In this document: positions 1-13,400 of the stretch, piece after piece
How positions within the stretch are numbered: the first letter of the stretch is position 1
Layout: each line of letters begins with the position of its first letter
Source: Plasmodium malariae
Taxonomy: Eukaryota > Apicomplexa > Aconoidasida > Haemosporida > Plasmodiidae
DNA: 64,000 nucleotides
Direction of reading: 5' to 3'
Assembly: GCF_900090045.1 (NCBI RefSeq)
Contig: NC_041786.1
Span: forward strand, 1,296,001-1,360,000
Program-made: the position numbers and the translations under genes
The notes under the pieces: model-generated
What the model saw: only the letters and a program-made list of their open reading frames with translations
What the model was told of the DNA's origin: nothing
Databases searched by the model: none

Positions 1-3000
1 GCTTTTTGTTAAGTTCAAATTTACGAATATCCTGTCTACTTGTGAACTCAAATCATTTTTATTTTTCTTGTCCATCAACAACAGATAGTTACTTCTTTTA
101 CTAAACGTATTTTTAAGGTATATATAGCTAATTTTTTTTTTTTTTTTTTTTTTTTTTTCTTCTCCCTCTACCTTTTTACTATCACCTTCCCCATTGCTCA
201 TATTGGTGGTAGTAGCACCATCATTACTCATATCATCCTTTTTTTTTCTTTTTTTTTTTCTCCTTTTAGATACTATATCATTGATATTGTTGAAAATGGT
301 ATATTCTCCATAATGAGTCAAGTTAACAAAGAGACCATTTCTCAAACCAAATAATACGTCTAAATAGGAATAAAAAAATAAAAAGAAGCATAGTAACAAA
401 TTAGGTAAAGAATGTATATTATTTGAACAAATAAATTTATCATAAATTTCTATAATTTTTTCTTCATATATCTTTTTAATAATATCTTTAATTATATGAT
501 GCAAATTAAAATTTTTAAATATATCAGCAATTACACATAAATGAATGTATTTTAAAGGTATATTATTTGAAATGTTCAAACTGTTAAAGATGTCTATTAG
601 TTCTTTTCTTTTCTTTTTTCCCACAGCCTTCTTCTCTTCCTTAGTTTTATGTGCATCATCATATATGTTTTTGTGCTTTCCCTCTCCACAATTCGCAGTA
701 GGACGAACATAAGTGCTGTCATTTTTGCAATTTTCGGAATTGTTACTTCGATCGATAAGGCTACTTCTATCCCTACCTCTGTCTCTACTTCTATCCCTAC
801 TTCTGTCTCTACTTCTATCCCTACCTCTGTCTCTACCTCTATCCCTACCACTTTCTCTACTTCTATCCCTACCTCTGTCTCTACCTCTATCCCTACCACT
901 TTCTCTACTTCTATCCCTACCACTATGCCTATAGCTATAATTATGTTTTTCTTCCTCATTGTTCTCCCTTCTGGGGGCACTGCTGCAATTTCCTCTAACT
1001 ATAACACTCCCTTGGTCCTTCACGTTTGATTTCTTTCCACTTGAACCATTTGAGTAAATGCGATAATTCGTACAACATCCCCTACAACTACTACCATCAT
1101 AAATATCCTTATCACTGCTCTTACTTGTAACAATAGTAATACTATGCTCAATGTTTTTATGATGCCCCGCCTTTATATCATCTCTCTTCGTTTTTAAAGA
1201 CCATTCATTAGTACTAGCACTACAATGCGCTTGCTTGTTCATATCACAATCCTTTTTTATACATAATATAGGGTTTCCATATACATAATTAAGTATAGAA
1301 TTTTTGTAGGTATATTCACATCTATTTCTATTAATATAATGACAGAATATGAAGTTCCTATTTAGTTTTAAAATATCATACAATGAGGACGTACTTGTCG
1401 TCATGGTACAATCGAAGGTATTAAAAATATATGGAAATACATATTTGTTGTCATCTACAAATTTAATAATAGTTTTTTTGACTCTCTTTATAATATTTAT
1501 ATTATCATTATTATAATAAGCTGTCATTAAACCTTCATCACATTCATATTTTCTTTTTCTGTTTGTTTTTCTCTTTTTGTCTGCTGTTATAAAGAATTTC
1601 ATATTATCGTACTTTTTTAAACTTGTCTCTTCAACAATTTCGTAGAAGCTTGTCAGTTGTCCTAAGCAGATCTCTCCGCCCACTCCGTCTTTGTGCACTC
1701 CCCTATTTTCCCCCTCACTTTTTGCTGCCCTTCTTGTTCCATTCTTTGAAGTATCTGTCTTTGTTTTGTTTTCACAGTTAAGAACTTTTTTTCTTTTCTT
1801 TCTAATTATTTTTTGCAAAAAATCTTTCAAAGCCTTTTTGTCTTTGCAGTGCGATAGATTATACAGCCCATCGCCATCACCCCAGTTCATGCGGTTATAA
1901 CCGCCGCTGTAAGCACTGCCCACATTGATGCTGCAATTGCTGGTGCCGCTTACGTCCTCCCCTGCGCTGCTGAACAAGACGATGTATTTGAGAAAGAAGA
2001 TGAGTTCCTCCGATATATTAAAATAATTGAGGCCAAATTTTTCTAAAAATTTTTTTTTTTTCATGTCAAATAAGAAAAATTTTTCAATATCACGCTCATT
2101 TAAGTCGTTAGAAGAGATATTACGTATGGTGCTTTTTTTAATTTCTTTTTTTCGACAATATTTTCCGTATTTTAAAATTAAACTAAATAAAATTTTAAAT
2201 ATAAACAAGTCATTACAATTCTGTTCTCCTAACAGGTTTAGCAACATAGGAATGGATTTACCAACTCTACCAATTTTCAAATGTATATTACTACTCACGA
2301 AATTTACATTTTTAATAATAAACTGTATAATGTCATTTTTAATAAAAAACTTTAATTTTTTTATGTACATGTAGTCATTATAATATTTTCTATTCTCCGC
2401 ACTTTTTGTACTTAACCAATCAATAATGTTATTATCCTCGTTGTTAAAGTTATCGTAGCTTGATAATGCAAATAGTTCGTACAGCAGATCCTCGTTTTCT
2501 ATACTTCCATTTTCGGTCTGTTCAACATTTGTATCAATAACAGTACTCCTGTTGGAAGTAGTATATGCAGTTGTAGCCTCTGTTGCTCCTGTAGTCGCGA
2601 TGGTACTTCCATCTCCTTCTGTGTCGAGGGAGAAGTAATTATTTGAGAGGGCAAAAAAATACTCGAACAATACAATAATATCATCAAAATATTTTTTCAA
2701 ATATGTATATAAATACTCCTTTAAAATGTTTAGATCATACGCTAAATAATTTATTTTTCTTCTCTTTTCTTTATAATACCTTTTTGAATTCAAAAAGAAA
2801 TTCTCATATATCTTTTTCTTCTTTTCTACTACTCTTCTGTCTATTGTACATTTGCACTTCATACACACACTCTCCTCTTTATCACTTCGTCTTGGAGAGA
2901 AACAGTACCCTGAATATCCTCTTAATTTGCAAATCGTCGTTCCTTTAGTGTTCATTCCAAATGATGAAGTATCATCCCCACTTCTTAGCAAGCCGAACGA

Positions 3001-6000
3001 GGTACTTTGACTTGGGCGGTTGCTATTAATTGTACTGCACCTTCTGTTATGCTTATCACAAGAAATGTTTAGGGTGTTCACATTGCTGCTTGTATGCTCA
3101 TTTCCAATATATAACCTTCCTTGTGTTTCCCACGAATCACTATCATTAAAATAATTGTTTCTATTTGTTCGAAAAATATTCCTTTCATAAGGAAAAATAA
3201 AATGGATGTCCTCTTTCAATGATTCTATTTTTTGATTCATGGCATTTACAACATCTCGCTTCTCTGAATTTTCAGATGGAATACAATGACATATATTTGC
3301 ATAGAACTGATTCAAATATTCGTTTATGTTGCTCAACATATTAATCATATTATTCGTAATAGTCTTATCCTGATTTTTAATAATTGCTAATAAATCTACA
3401 ACTGTTTTGTGGTATTTTTCATAATTTTTTAATTCCCCTTCCTTCTTCCCACGCGTCTTATGCACCTTCTGCTCCTCCATCCGATGCTTCCTCTTCGGTA
3501 CTCCACTACGTTCTTTAATTTTCGCAACTACCTTTTTATAAATCTCGTTTTTCCTTCTTACAATTTCGGATATTTTACTTTTTATTTTTATTATATTTAA
3601 TGTTTTTATAAAAAAGTTTCTATAAAAAATATGAAAGAAATTACCTCCATTTTTATTAAAAATGGAATTTTTTTTTTTTTTTTTTTTTCCAGCTAAATTG
3701 AAGTATACATTATGTATTAATTTGAAATAAGAATATACACGTTTCCTCAGATATCTTAAATACTTCACTCTACTCTTTTTTGCTAACAATTTTCTGTTTA
3801 TATTTATAAAAGGGGAATATGCTCCTTCGGTGTGCAGCTTACCGCGACCATTGTCACGGTTACTGCTGCTACTACTACTACAACTGCTAATTCCATTAGC
3901 ACCACTGCAAATTCTACCATTTACACATTCATGACTGGACTCTTGTAATGATGATGATGATAATAATAATAATAATGTTCCTCCAAGAAGACCATAAGCA
4001 CTAGTAGAAGCCTTATATTTTAGAATTGATCTTTTTTTATTAACACCCCCGGGGATTTTTAGCCCCCTTTTTTTACTCCTCGACTTATACATCCTATCTA
4101 TATCTGCATGCATAATTTTTTTTGTGAAAAATTCAAATGAATAAAAGTTTAAAGAATATAAAAGAAAATTTTTTTTTAGAATAGTTATATATTTTACATT
4201 AACAGGTTCGTTAGCATCAATTTCCTTCATCTTTTTATTATACTTACTATAGACACGAAATAAATAATTAAGAATAGGCTTCTTGTTCACGCGTATATTT
4301 TTTCTATTTGTGTATTTAATTAATATTTTTATTTCTTTTAGTATTTCCTTGTATTTCTCTATTTTCAAATAATTAATACTAGTCTTTTTTCTACCATTCT
4401 TCCCTTCTTCATAATGAGCACTTTTCATTAATAATTTTAATAAAAAAAAAACTACTACATCCAGCTTCTTCTCTGTATTGCAAAAATTGCCAAAATATGC
4501 ATTCACAGTGTTAAGAAAATTAAAATTATTCCTTTCTGGATAGTCGCAATGGTTATCATAGCTGTTAGGAGGGGACTCCCACACATAGTTAGTATTAGCC
4601 ATTATGCAGCATGCTCGGTTGTTACCTCTACTTCGATTGCACTTGTTTCTGCTTCTACGACTACGTCTACTTCCGCTCCCATTTATTCCGTAGTTGTACG
4701 TGTAATAAAAATTAGAGGCATGCACCCTAGAACAACTGGAATGCTCCCTAGGAATGTTGCTACCTCTTATCACCGAATTGCTTAGCTTTAACAAAGTGCC
4801 ATTCTGACTGTCCAACTTGTTACACCTTTTTTCACAAGTGCAATTATTTTGCGTAAAATTATTATAATTATTTGCATTTGTTTCAAAATTATCCTTATTT
4901 TTAAGTCTACTTATATGTGTTGGCATAGGGGAACTGTGAGTGTTCATTTTTTGTTGTTCTTTAAACAAACGTTCATTCAATTTTTCATATAAAAAAAAAA
5001 TGTGAATAGAATACAAATCTAAGTTTTCATAAAGTATTGAAATTATTTCTACCGAAAAACTTAATAAAAGATAGAAACAAATTATTGATTTTAAAAATAT
5101 ATGATCATAATAACTTAAATATATTTGAACCTCATTAACGTTGTAATTTTTCATAGTATTGTTGAATAAATCTTTTATTAAAAATTCTTTGTCTATTTTC
5201 CCTTTTTCCATATTGCGCATATTATTACTATTCACAATTTGGTTTTCATCTGCTTCACTCTTTTTTGTTATTTCGCTAGTTTTCATATCCTTTTTAGTCT
5301 TATTCTTTTTAATTATTTGAATATAATCATAAATAGATTCATCATAAGTTTTATTGCATCTTCTAGCTATATTTCCACTTGTCTTTTTAGTTGTGTAATT
5401 ATTATACTCAAATTCGGTTATATGCTGCACATTTATCATGTCCCAAAATTTTTTTACCTGAACATTTTTAAAATACTCTTCAATTTTACTTCTTATTATG
5501 TTAATTAAATATAAATCTGTTATTTCATCGTCATATAATTCTGCACTGTACATAATATCTTCCGATAAGAAATCCTCGTCAATACTCAGGTCACTGCTGT
5601 GGTCATCGCTATCGCCAACACTATCGCCAACATTATCGCCAACACTATCGCCAACATTATCGCCAACACTATCGCCAACACTATCGCCAATACTATCGCC
5701 AACACTATCGCCAACATTATCTTTGTCATTGTCGTAACCCCTATCATGATCATAATCATGTATGTTACTTCCCTCTCTGTATGTACTTCTTACCAAGTCA
5801 TTGTACTTTCCCTTTCTAGCATATTTTAATTCTCTATCAAAAGAGTAAACGTATTTTTCCTTTGAAAGAAAAAAAATGCTTTTAAATGAATAACAATTTT
5901 TGCTATTAAAAATTGTACGTATTAAAGTGTTAACACACTCGTTCACGCTATATCTACTATTCTCTTCACAAAACAAATTCTCTTTTTTCAAATAACCTCT

Positions 6001-6760
6001 ATCGGTATTTTTATGATGTAATAAATATTTTTTTATTTTATATTTTTTCTTATTACTATTATAAATGCTTATTGCATATTTTGTCCTTTTACACCATATA
6101 TTTAAAATTGTGGGCAAATAATAATTTACCGTTTTTTCCTGTTTCCCTTTTTTTTTACAAGTGTGTGCAAAACTTTGTGCCGCATTTTTTTCCCTTGCTT
6201 GTTCAGAATTTTTTTTATTTTTTCCATTTAATCCATTTCCCTTTTTTTCGTTATATATACGATCCTTACGTTCATTACGATCCTTGTTGTCTTTTAAAAT
6301 GCAATTTTCACAAATAGTGTCAATGCTATTCATGCAGAAATGAAAAGGATAAATAATTTTGTTAAATGATAAATAAAAATTCTTTATATTTTTACTAATA
6401 TTTTTCAAATGAAAAAATAAATTATAAACAAAAAAATCTATTATCAGAACAATATTTTTACTGTTTATATATTTTATACATTCATGTTTTATATATGGCA
6501 AGTTTTTATCATCTATACCAACAAAGTTTTCAATGTTATCTGAGTATAACTCATAATCAAATATTAATTTATTTTGTAAACTTTTTTTTTGCCATTTTGC
6601 TCTATCTTCATAACTGTCAGCATAAGTGCTGGGACAGCCATTGTTGTTTTCTCTATTTAGATCATTGTTATAATGGTTTAAAAGGGATGAGGCTTCATTG
6701 CATTTAGATTTCACTGTGTTGTAGCATAACCTTGTTCTACTACGGAAATCATAATCAGTG
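1..6760 (-). CDS. Conserved-type giant Plasmodium protein of unknown function, partial (C-terminus off left edge)
   Basis: One reading frame on the minus strand is open from about 6808 to the left edge, giving roughly 2250 residues, so the 3' end is missing. I recognise no domain. It mixes hydrophobic helical stretches (around 6350-6480, 4980-5200 and 340-600) with Lys/Asn/Ser-rich inserts. Two inserts are repetitive: GDSV/GDNV tetrapeptides (about 5600-5720) and Arg/Asp/Gly/Ser-rich RDR repeats (about 760-930). The frame passes intact through a 27-nt poly(A) at 132-158. The 5' end is uncertain. No in-frame ATG lies between the upstream stop and 6333. However, a T-rich tract ending in AACAG at 6761 makes a good splice acceptor in phase 2, so a short upstream exon is likely. 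One candidate is the ATG at 7013 (MYFVIKTTFKRKRLIFGDE...) spliced near 6933, which is weakly supported. The gene is divergent from the one at 10420. Confidence 0.8.
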
Positions 6761-6825
6761 CTGTTAACATGTTGAAAAAAGAAAATTAAATTAAGAAAAA
6801 TTAAGAAAGGGCGTTACTATTTGTG

Positions 6826-6866
<41 letters not shown>

Positions 6867-9145
6867 CATACGTGTGTATAAGAGCGTATATATAAGAACA
6901 TATATGTGTACATGTGTGTGCTTATATATACACATATATGTGGTAAATAATATTACTTCATCGCCAAATATTAATCTTTTCCGTTTGAAAGTTGTTTTTA
7001 TGACAAAATACATATGCTTTATTTTTTTGACTTAAAATTTTTTTAAAAAATATCTAAAAGTTCCTGTTACATTTGTGTGTTTGTATTATTTTGTTTTATT
7101 TTTAGTGCTCTATTCCTCTGAAATTTTTTTTCTTTTTTCAGATATCAATTAAAAAAAAAAAAATATTATAGATATTATAGTCTTGTTTTGTTTTATTATA
7201 TTTTAGTTTACATCGTTTTATGCAAGCTTTAAATTTGGAGCTGCGTTAATTTTCCAGTGATTTTCAAAAATGAAATGTGTAAAAAAAAAGCTTCACAAAT
7301 ATACATATATATATATATATATTTATATATATACATACATGCTTTATCACAAGAATTTTCTTTTGATATAGTTACAAAAAAAAAAAAATAAATAAGTGTA
7401 TATTAAATACATGTGCATATGCATATAAATATAATATATGTATAATAATATATATATTACAAAGACCAAAAAAGAGAAATTTTTTTTAAGAATTTTTCTT
7501 TTTTTTCTTGTGCATAAGATATTTTTTGCACTTCTCCAAAACAAGTGTGTTCCATCAAATTAAAAAAAGTGGAAATTATAAAAAAATATTTCCAACAATA
7601 AGGTCGTAATTTTAATTTCGTATATCAAATTCCTGCTGATTGATCTTGTTCACTTAAAAGGATTAGTGCCAAGGTACACGCATATATAAGTATATATAAA
7701 TTAAAATACATATATATATATATATATATGAACATTTTATATGCACATATTGTATGTATTTTTTGTACGTATATTTCTCGTCAGTTCAAATAACCTATTG
7801 TCGATATGCTCCTTTAATTTTTTTCGTCATTTTTACAAGTTCATATACCAAAATTAAAGAGTAATAAAGCACGGAAAGTAAAAATTTACATTTTCTAAAT
7901 CAATGTTAAGTGAAATAAAAATTTTGTCTGTCGGTGTTATTTACATATTATAAAATGTCTAAGAAAATAACAACTATTACTATATTATTTAAATTTCATT
8001 TTTTTTTTTTATTGTAACATTATGGAAATTCAAAGATTGAAGGTATCTACAAAAATATGCATATAATTATTATTGAATGAAAAAATTGTGAACTGTCAAT
8101 CATAAAAATTTTCATTTTACTTAAGGGGGAGTATAACATAGTGGTCGACAATTATAAATTAAAACATACAGGTAAAAGAGTAAAATGAGTAAAAATAAAT
8201 ACTTAAAAAAAAATATGTAGGTCAATAAATAAACAGGTAAGTAAATAATTAATTAAAATTGTGTGCAGTAGAGTAACGAACAATTGCCTTGAAGAACATA
8301 TCTTCATTATATGACAATAATTCGGGTATTACTTTTTTCTTTTGAAAAAATTTGTTCTTGTATGTCCTTCGTTCAAATAGGAAAGGGACAGTATCAAGTT
8401 TAAAATTGTTCAATGAAAACTGAGTCTCCTAAGTTTATTACATGCTTGTACAATTGTATAATTTTTATTCCTTCTTACAAAATATATAAATATATACAAA
8501 AAAATATGACTAGTTCAGAAAAAAAAAAATAGCGAAAATAGTAAAGATAGTAAAAATAGCAAAAATAGTAAAGATAGTAAAAATAGTAAAGATAGTAAAA
8601 ATAGCAAAAATAGTAAAGATAGTAAAAAAAGCAAAAATAGTAAAAACAATAAAAATAACATATATTTTGTAGCTATATATTTGGTTATTTTTCTGACATG
8701 TGCATATAAAATACATTTCCTTATTGCCTGTTCAGAATAATTACGTAAACATAAACATAAACATAAACATATATGTACATATATATATTACACTATTATT
8801 GCCACAATTTAAACTTTTTATAAGTACCTTTTCTTCATTTATAAACTCAGCACATAAATTCCTATTGACATATGAGTACGATGATGCATTATAATTATTT
8901 GGGTGTGTTTGTTTATTTTATTTATTTTTTTTTTTTTTTTGTTAGAGCGTAGAAGTTATCATTTTGACAATTTTTGGTAAAATTTTTTTTTTTTTTATTT
9001 TTAAATAGTGCAACATCCTATTGATAGACAAGGATTTTGTTTTCAATATTTTAGTTAAGAACTGCGCATTGATATTTTTCTGCATATACAAAAATATGAT
9101 ACGCAAACACATAAATGCGTAGTTAAGTACATATATGTAAATATT

Positions 9146-9199
<54 letters not shown>

Positions 9200-9549
9200 A
9201 ATACATAGATATGAAAAGGATTAATTTTCCACACAGAATAACTTAAAATTAAAAAGACATGAAAATAATTTGTTATTTTTCCTTCCTTCATCAATAAAGG
9301 AAATTACTATTGTGACTAGGTTATTTTACAAAAACGTCGAAAATTTTATACGTGACACCGTACACATTATTGAATATTATGAATTAATAGGAAAAAGGTT
9401 AACCACTTTATATGTATAAGTAAAACTAGAGAACAAGTGAAAAATAGTCCTTTTTCTATAGAATGTTATGTGCCTTTATATAAATACTCTTCATTGTGTT
9501 TAAAGTTTACATATATATGAGCATATAAATTTATATATTCACATGCACA

Positions 9550-9670
9550 TACGAATACGAATACGAATACAAATACAAATACGAATACGAATACAAATAC
9601 AAATACGAATACGAATACGAATACGAATACAAATACAAATACGAATACGAATACAAATACAATTACAAAT
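9550..9670. repeat. 6-bp tandem array (acgaat / acaaat)
   Basis: About twenty hexamers alternate between two variants, ACGAAT and ACAAAT. The array is open in several frames on both strands, which produces repetitive spurious ORFs. Confidence 0.9.
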
Positions 9671-9940
9671 ACACATATACATACACACATGCACACTAAC
9701 ACGTATACATGAATGCACAACTAAATGTGTACTATATATGTACCTGTGTAAACCCATACTTTTTTTAATTTTTCTCATAACAAATTATGTAAAAAAAATG
9801 CGCAATGCGTAATGTGGAGGGAGTTATAGGTCCATTTTATAACGTACTAATAAACATTTCATGTATATTTTTAACGATTGACGAATAATAGAAAAAAAAG
9901 TATACATGTAGGTTTTTTTCTCATATATTTTTTTATTTTA

Positions 9941-10040
9941 ACTTATTTGAATGCATTTTAGTTTATTTGAATGCATTTTAGTTTATTTGAATGCATTTTA
10001 GTTTAATTGAATGTATTTTAGTTTATTTGAATGCATTTTA
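9941..10040. repeat. Five 20-bp tandem units
   Basis: Five consecutive units of the form (g)tttatttgaatgcatttta run head to tail with only a few substitutions. They lie about 400 bp upstream of the start codon at 10420. Confidence 0.9.
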
Positions 10041-10274
10041 ATTTATTATAATGAATTATTATTATTATTATTATTTTTTTTTTTTTTTTTTTTTTGTACA
10101 TTTCTTTTTGCCACTTTTAAAAATATTGAAACGAAATGAAATAATTTAAATGACATGTATGTAGATGTAATAAATACGTGTATATAGCACAAGCAGGTGT
10201 ATTGTCTTTATAAGCATTTTCTCATATTAAGCGAAAACGATAATGATAGAGTCATTTTTAGAGCGCTTGTAGTG

Positions 10275-10313
<39 letters not shown>

Positions 10314-10419
10314 AGTTGACATGTATGTACGCATGTTTGGATGTGTGTACATATGTATGTACTACTCGCATGTATGCATATGAATACACATAGAAAGGGA
10401 AAAAAATTGCGACGGAAAG

Positions 10420-13400
10420 ATGAACTACGCAAATAACAGCAATGGTTTACTGAATAATAACGAGAGTAGTGAAGTTAATTCCTTTTTGAGCAATTATGAA
10501 AATTTAAATATTTCAAAGAACAGCACTGCCGAAGAAATAGCAGAGAAGTATTTAAGAAGCAAATTAAGTTTTGATTATAAACATATTAATAAGGTAAATT
10601 ATAATATTAACAGCACAGGCAATTATTGCGAAAACAGTAATAACTATAATAACAGTAATATCAGTCATAACAGTAGTAACAATCATAACAACCATAAAAG
10701 TAATAGCTATAGTAAGTATAATATGGATATGCCATCGGACCACAAAAATTTAAATAATAGTGCTCATAATAAAAATGATGACAAATTAAACTATTTGAAT
10801 AATATCACAAATAATAATTATTCAAGTTATGAACGAAATGGGAATTTTCCCTATGATAATAACAACATAAATAAGGTATCAAAATTTTCTAATTTAGTTA
10901 ACAATAATGTTCATTTAAATTATTCTAACGATAAAAATGATGAGAAAAAGGAATATACAAATTTAATTCTGAACACTGGTCATGTTAATTATTTAGCCAC
11001 TACTTCTACTTCTACTGGTCTAACAGAATTTAGTCAAATGAATAAATTTAAAGAGCAGCAAACGAATAATATCTATGAGAACAATCATTTTTTCAAATAT
11101 AATGATAAAAAAAGTAAATTAAATTATCACCACATGGGAGTCTTGGAAAAGGAAAATTTGAAAAATATTGATGAGTTAATGAGCGGATATGATGATGATA
11201 GAAATCATGATGAACATAACAACAGAAGAAGTAGAGGAAGAAGTAGAGGCAGAAGTAGCAGTAGGGATACTTTAAAATACAAACATAGCACAAGCAAACC
11301 CCATATAGAGAATGAAAAAGGAAGGAGCGAAATATCGGAAAAGGAAAATTTTATTACATCTTTGGCTAAAAAAAGAGAGTTGTTGTCTGGTCACACATAT
11401 TATACTGATCAGAATAAATACAAACATGAGTATAATAATAGCAGGATAAGTAAATGTTATACGGAGAATTCCAAATTTAATAATAAAAAAAAAAATTTAA
11501 TGCAAAGGAATAAAGACTATGTGCAATACTTAAGTAACAGAAATAGCATTTTGAAAAATGAATTGTCAATAAAGAAAGATTTAATGAAAAAAATAAGCGT
11601 GCCTGCAAAATTTGAATACACACAACATATGAAAAATAAAATAAACAATAAAATGAACATGAATAGAAGTAAGCATCATAGATCCTTCTTTAACTCTTTC
11701 TATAAGACTGAGAAGGCGTTATATAGCGACACAGGGTTAATCAACAGTAGCATGAACATATTCAATAGGAATAGCGGAACGCATAATAGCGGAACGCATA
11801 ACGGCAGCACAAATAGTAACATCCACTTACGAACTTTCGAAAAAGAAAGCACCAAATTAAGTGAAAAGAACGATCCCACTTTCTACTTAGCAAACGGGTT
11901 AGCAGCAAATATGAACAACATGGAAAATGCAGATATCCCATTTGACATAAGTTTTCTAAAATCTACCTGTTCCGACTCGAGTAAAATCATTGACTCCCCT
12001 TTGAACTACGATAATGATAGGGACAACAACTACGGTAACTACAACGATAACAACGACATCTTAAGTGCAGCAAGCTGTGTTATGAAAAAGATCAAAAACA
12101 ATACAATGATAATGAACAACATAAATATTCCAAACTGTAATTCAAATAAAGATTCTTTAATTTTTTATAGTGATACAAAAAATAATAAAAATCATATAGG
12201 AGACAGTGTAATATATGATGAAAATAATGAAGAAAAAAAAAATAGAGCAGTTGAATATATATCACCTAGTAGTATTAACTATACCCATATAATGAATATT
12301 AATAATAATACAAAGCAACATATAGATAAGAAAGATATATTTCTAAGTACTAATAAATCAATTGTGTTAACACAAAATAATGAAAAAGTGAAAGATGACT
12401 ATCCTTATATGGAAGTGGACAGGGAAGAATGTGCCCCAAATTTAATTCAAAAAAATAATAGAAATATGAGTAACAACATTTCTAATATTAATAATTTATA
12501 TAGAGAGAAAGAGAAATTAAAAAACTTCTCTAATCCATCTGAATATCATCTTGGTCAGGATGAAAATATGAACGAATACGACGATTTTAGAGGAACAGGC
12601 CTACAAAGTGGACAACAAAATGGCACTATACATAGCACCATAAATAGCGCCATAAGTAGTACTATAAATAGCACTCCCAGTAACACAAATAGTGTAAATC
12701 TTAGTGTAAATGTAAATATAGCAAAAAGCACACGCACTAATACCAACAACGAAATAAAGAAGGGGGAAAATAATAAATACTTAGATTCTAACTTAACGTA
12801 TAGCAAGAATAATAATACGCACGAAAAGAATTTCGTCCCTGGTAGAAACTTCGCTTTTAGCAGCGAAAACAGGTGCCCACAAAATAATAGTATGTTCAGT
12901 AGTACTTTCACAAGTAACTACAATAGTAACTACAACCACAACAGCAACAGTTTCAGGGAATACTTGGGACACGCGAAAAAAGTAGATGTGAACGAGAATA
13001 GAATAGATACATATGATAAAAAGGGGGCCGACATTCTTTCCCTGTACTTTTCAGAAAATAAATTAAACAGCATATTTAACAATAATGTCAAAAAAGGCTT
13101 CTCGCGAAACAACAATAATGGAAATAATGGCAATAATAGTAGTTATAGTGGCAATAGGGGTAATGACAGTATGCACAGTACCGCAGAGGGGAGGAAAGGA
13201 CTTATGGGGAATCAGAATAATAAACTGCGTCTTCAGAGCAAGTTAAAAAAGAGTAATGTAATTAGCACCAGTAGCAGGAGTACTATGCATTATTTTTTGC
13301 AAAATGAGTTTTCAAGTACTAATAAGGATAAAAGTAATGTACACGAGTTAAATAATATAAATAATTATGAAGACTATTGTAAGTATATTAGTGAATCGAT

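Larger units (their letters stand above)
6761..10419. other. Divergent intergenic region, no gene seen
   Basis: This 3.6 kb stretch lies between the 5' ends of two oppositely oriented genes, so it should hold both promoters. I see no convincing exon apart from the weak first-exon candidate near 6934-7013. It contains (TA)n tracts at 6827-6863, 9149-9197 and 10278-10310, an A-rich 8530-8646 array of atagtaaa-like units, and the arrays listed separately. Confidence 0.7.

Noticed and set aside
9550..9670. Regular repeats considered as a CRISPR array
   Set aside because: Units are contiguous 6-bp repeats without spacers, and the genome is eukaryotic.
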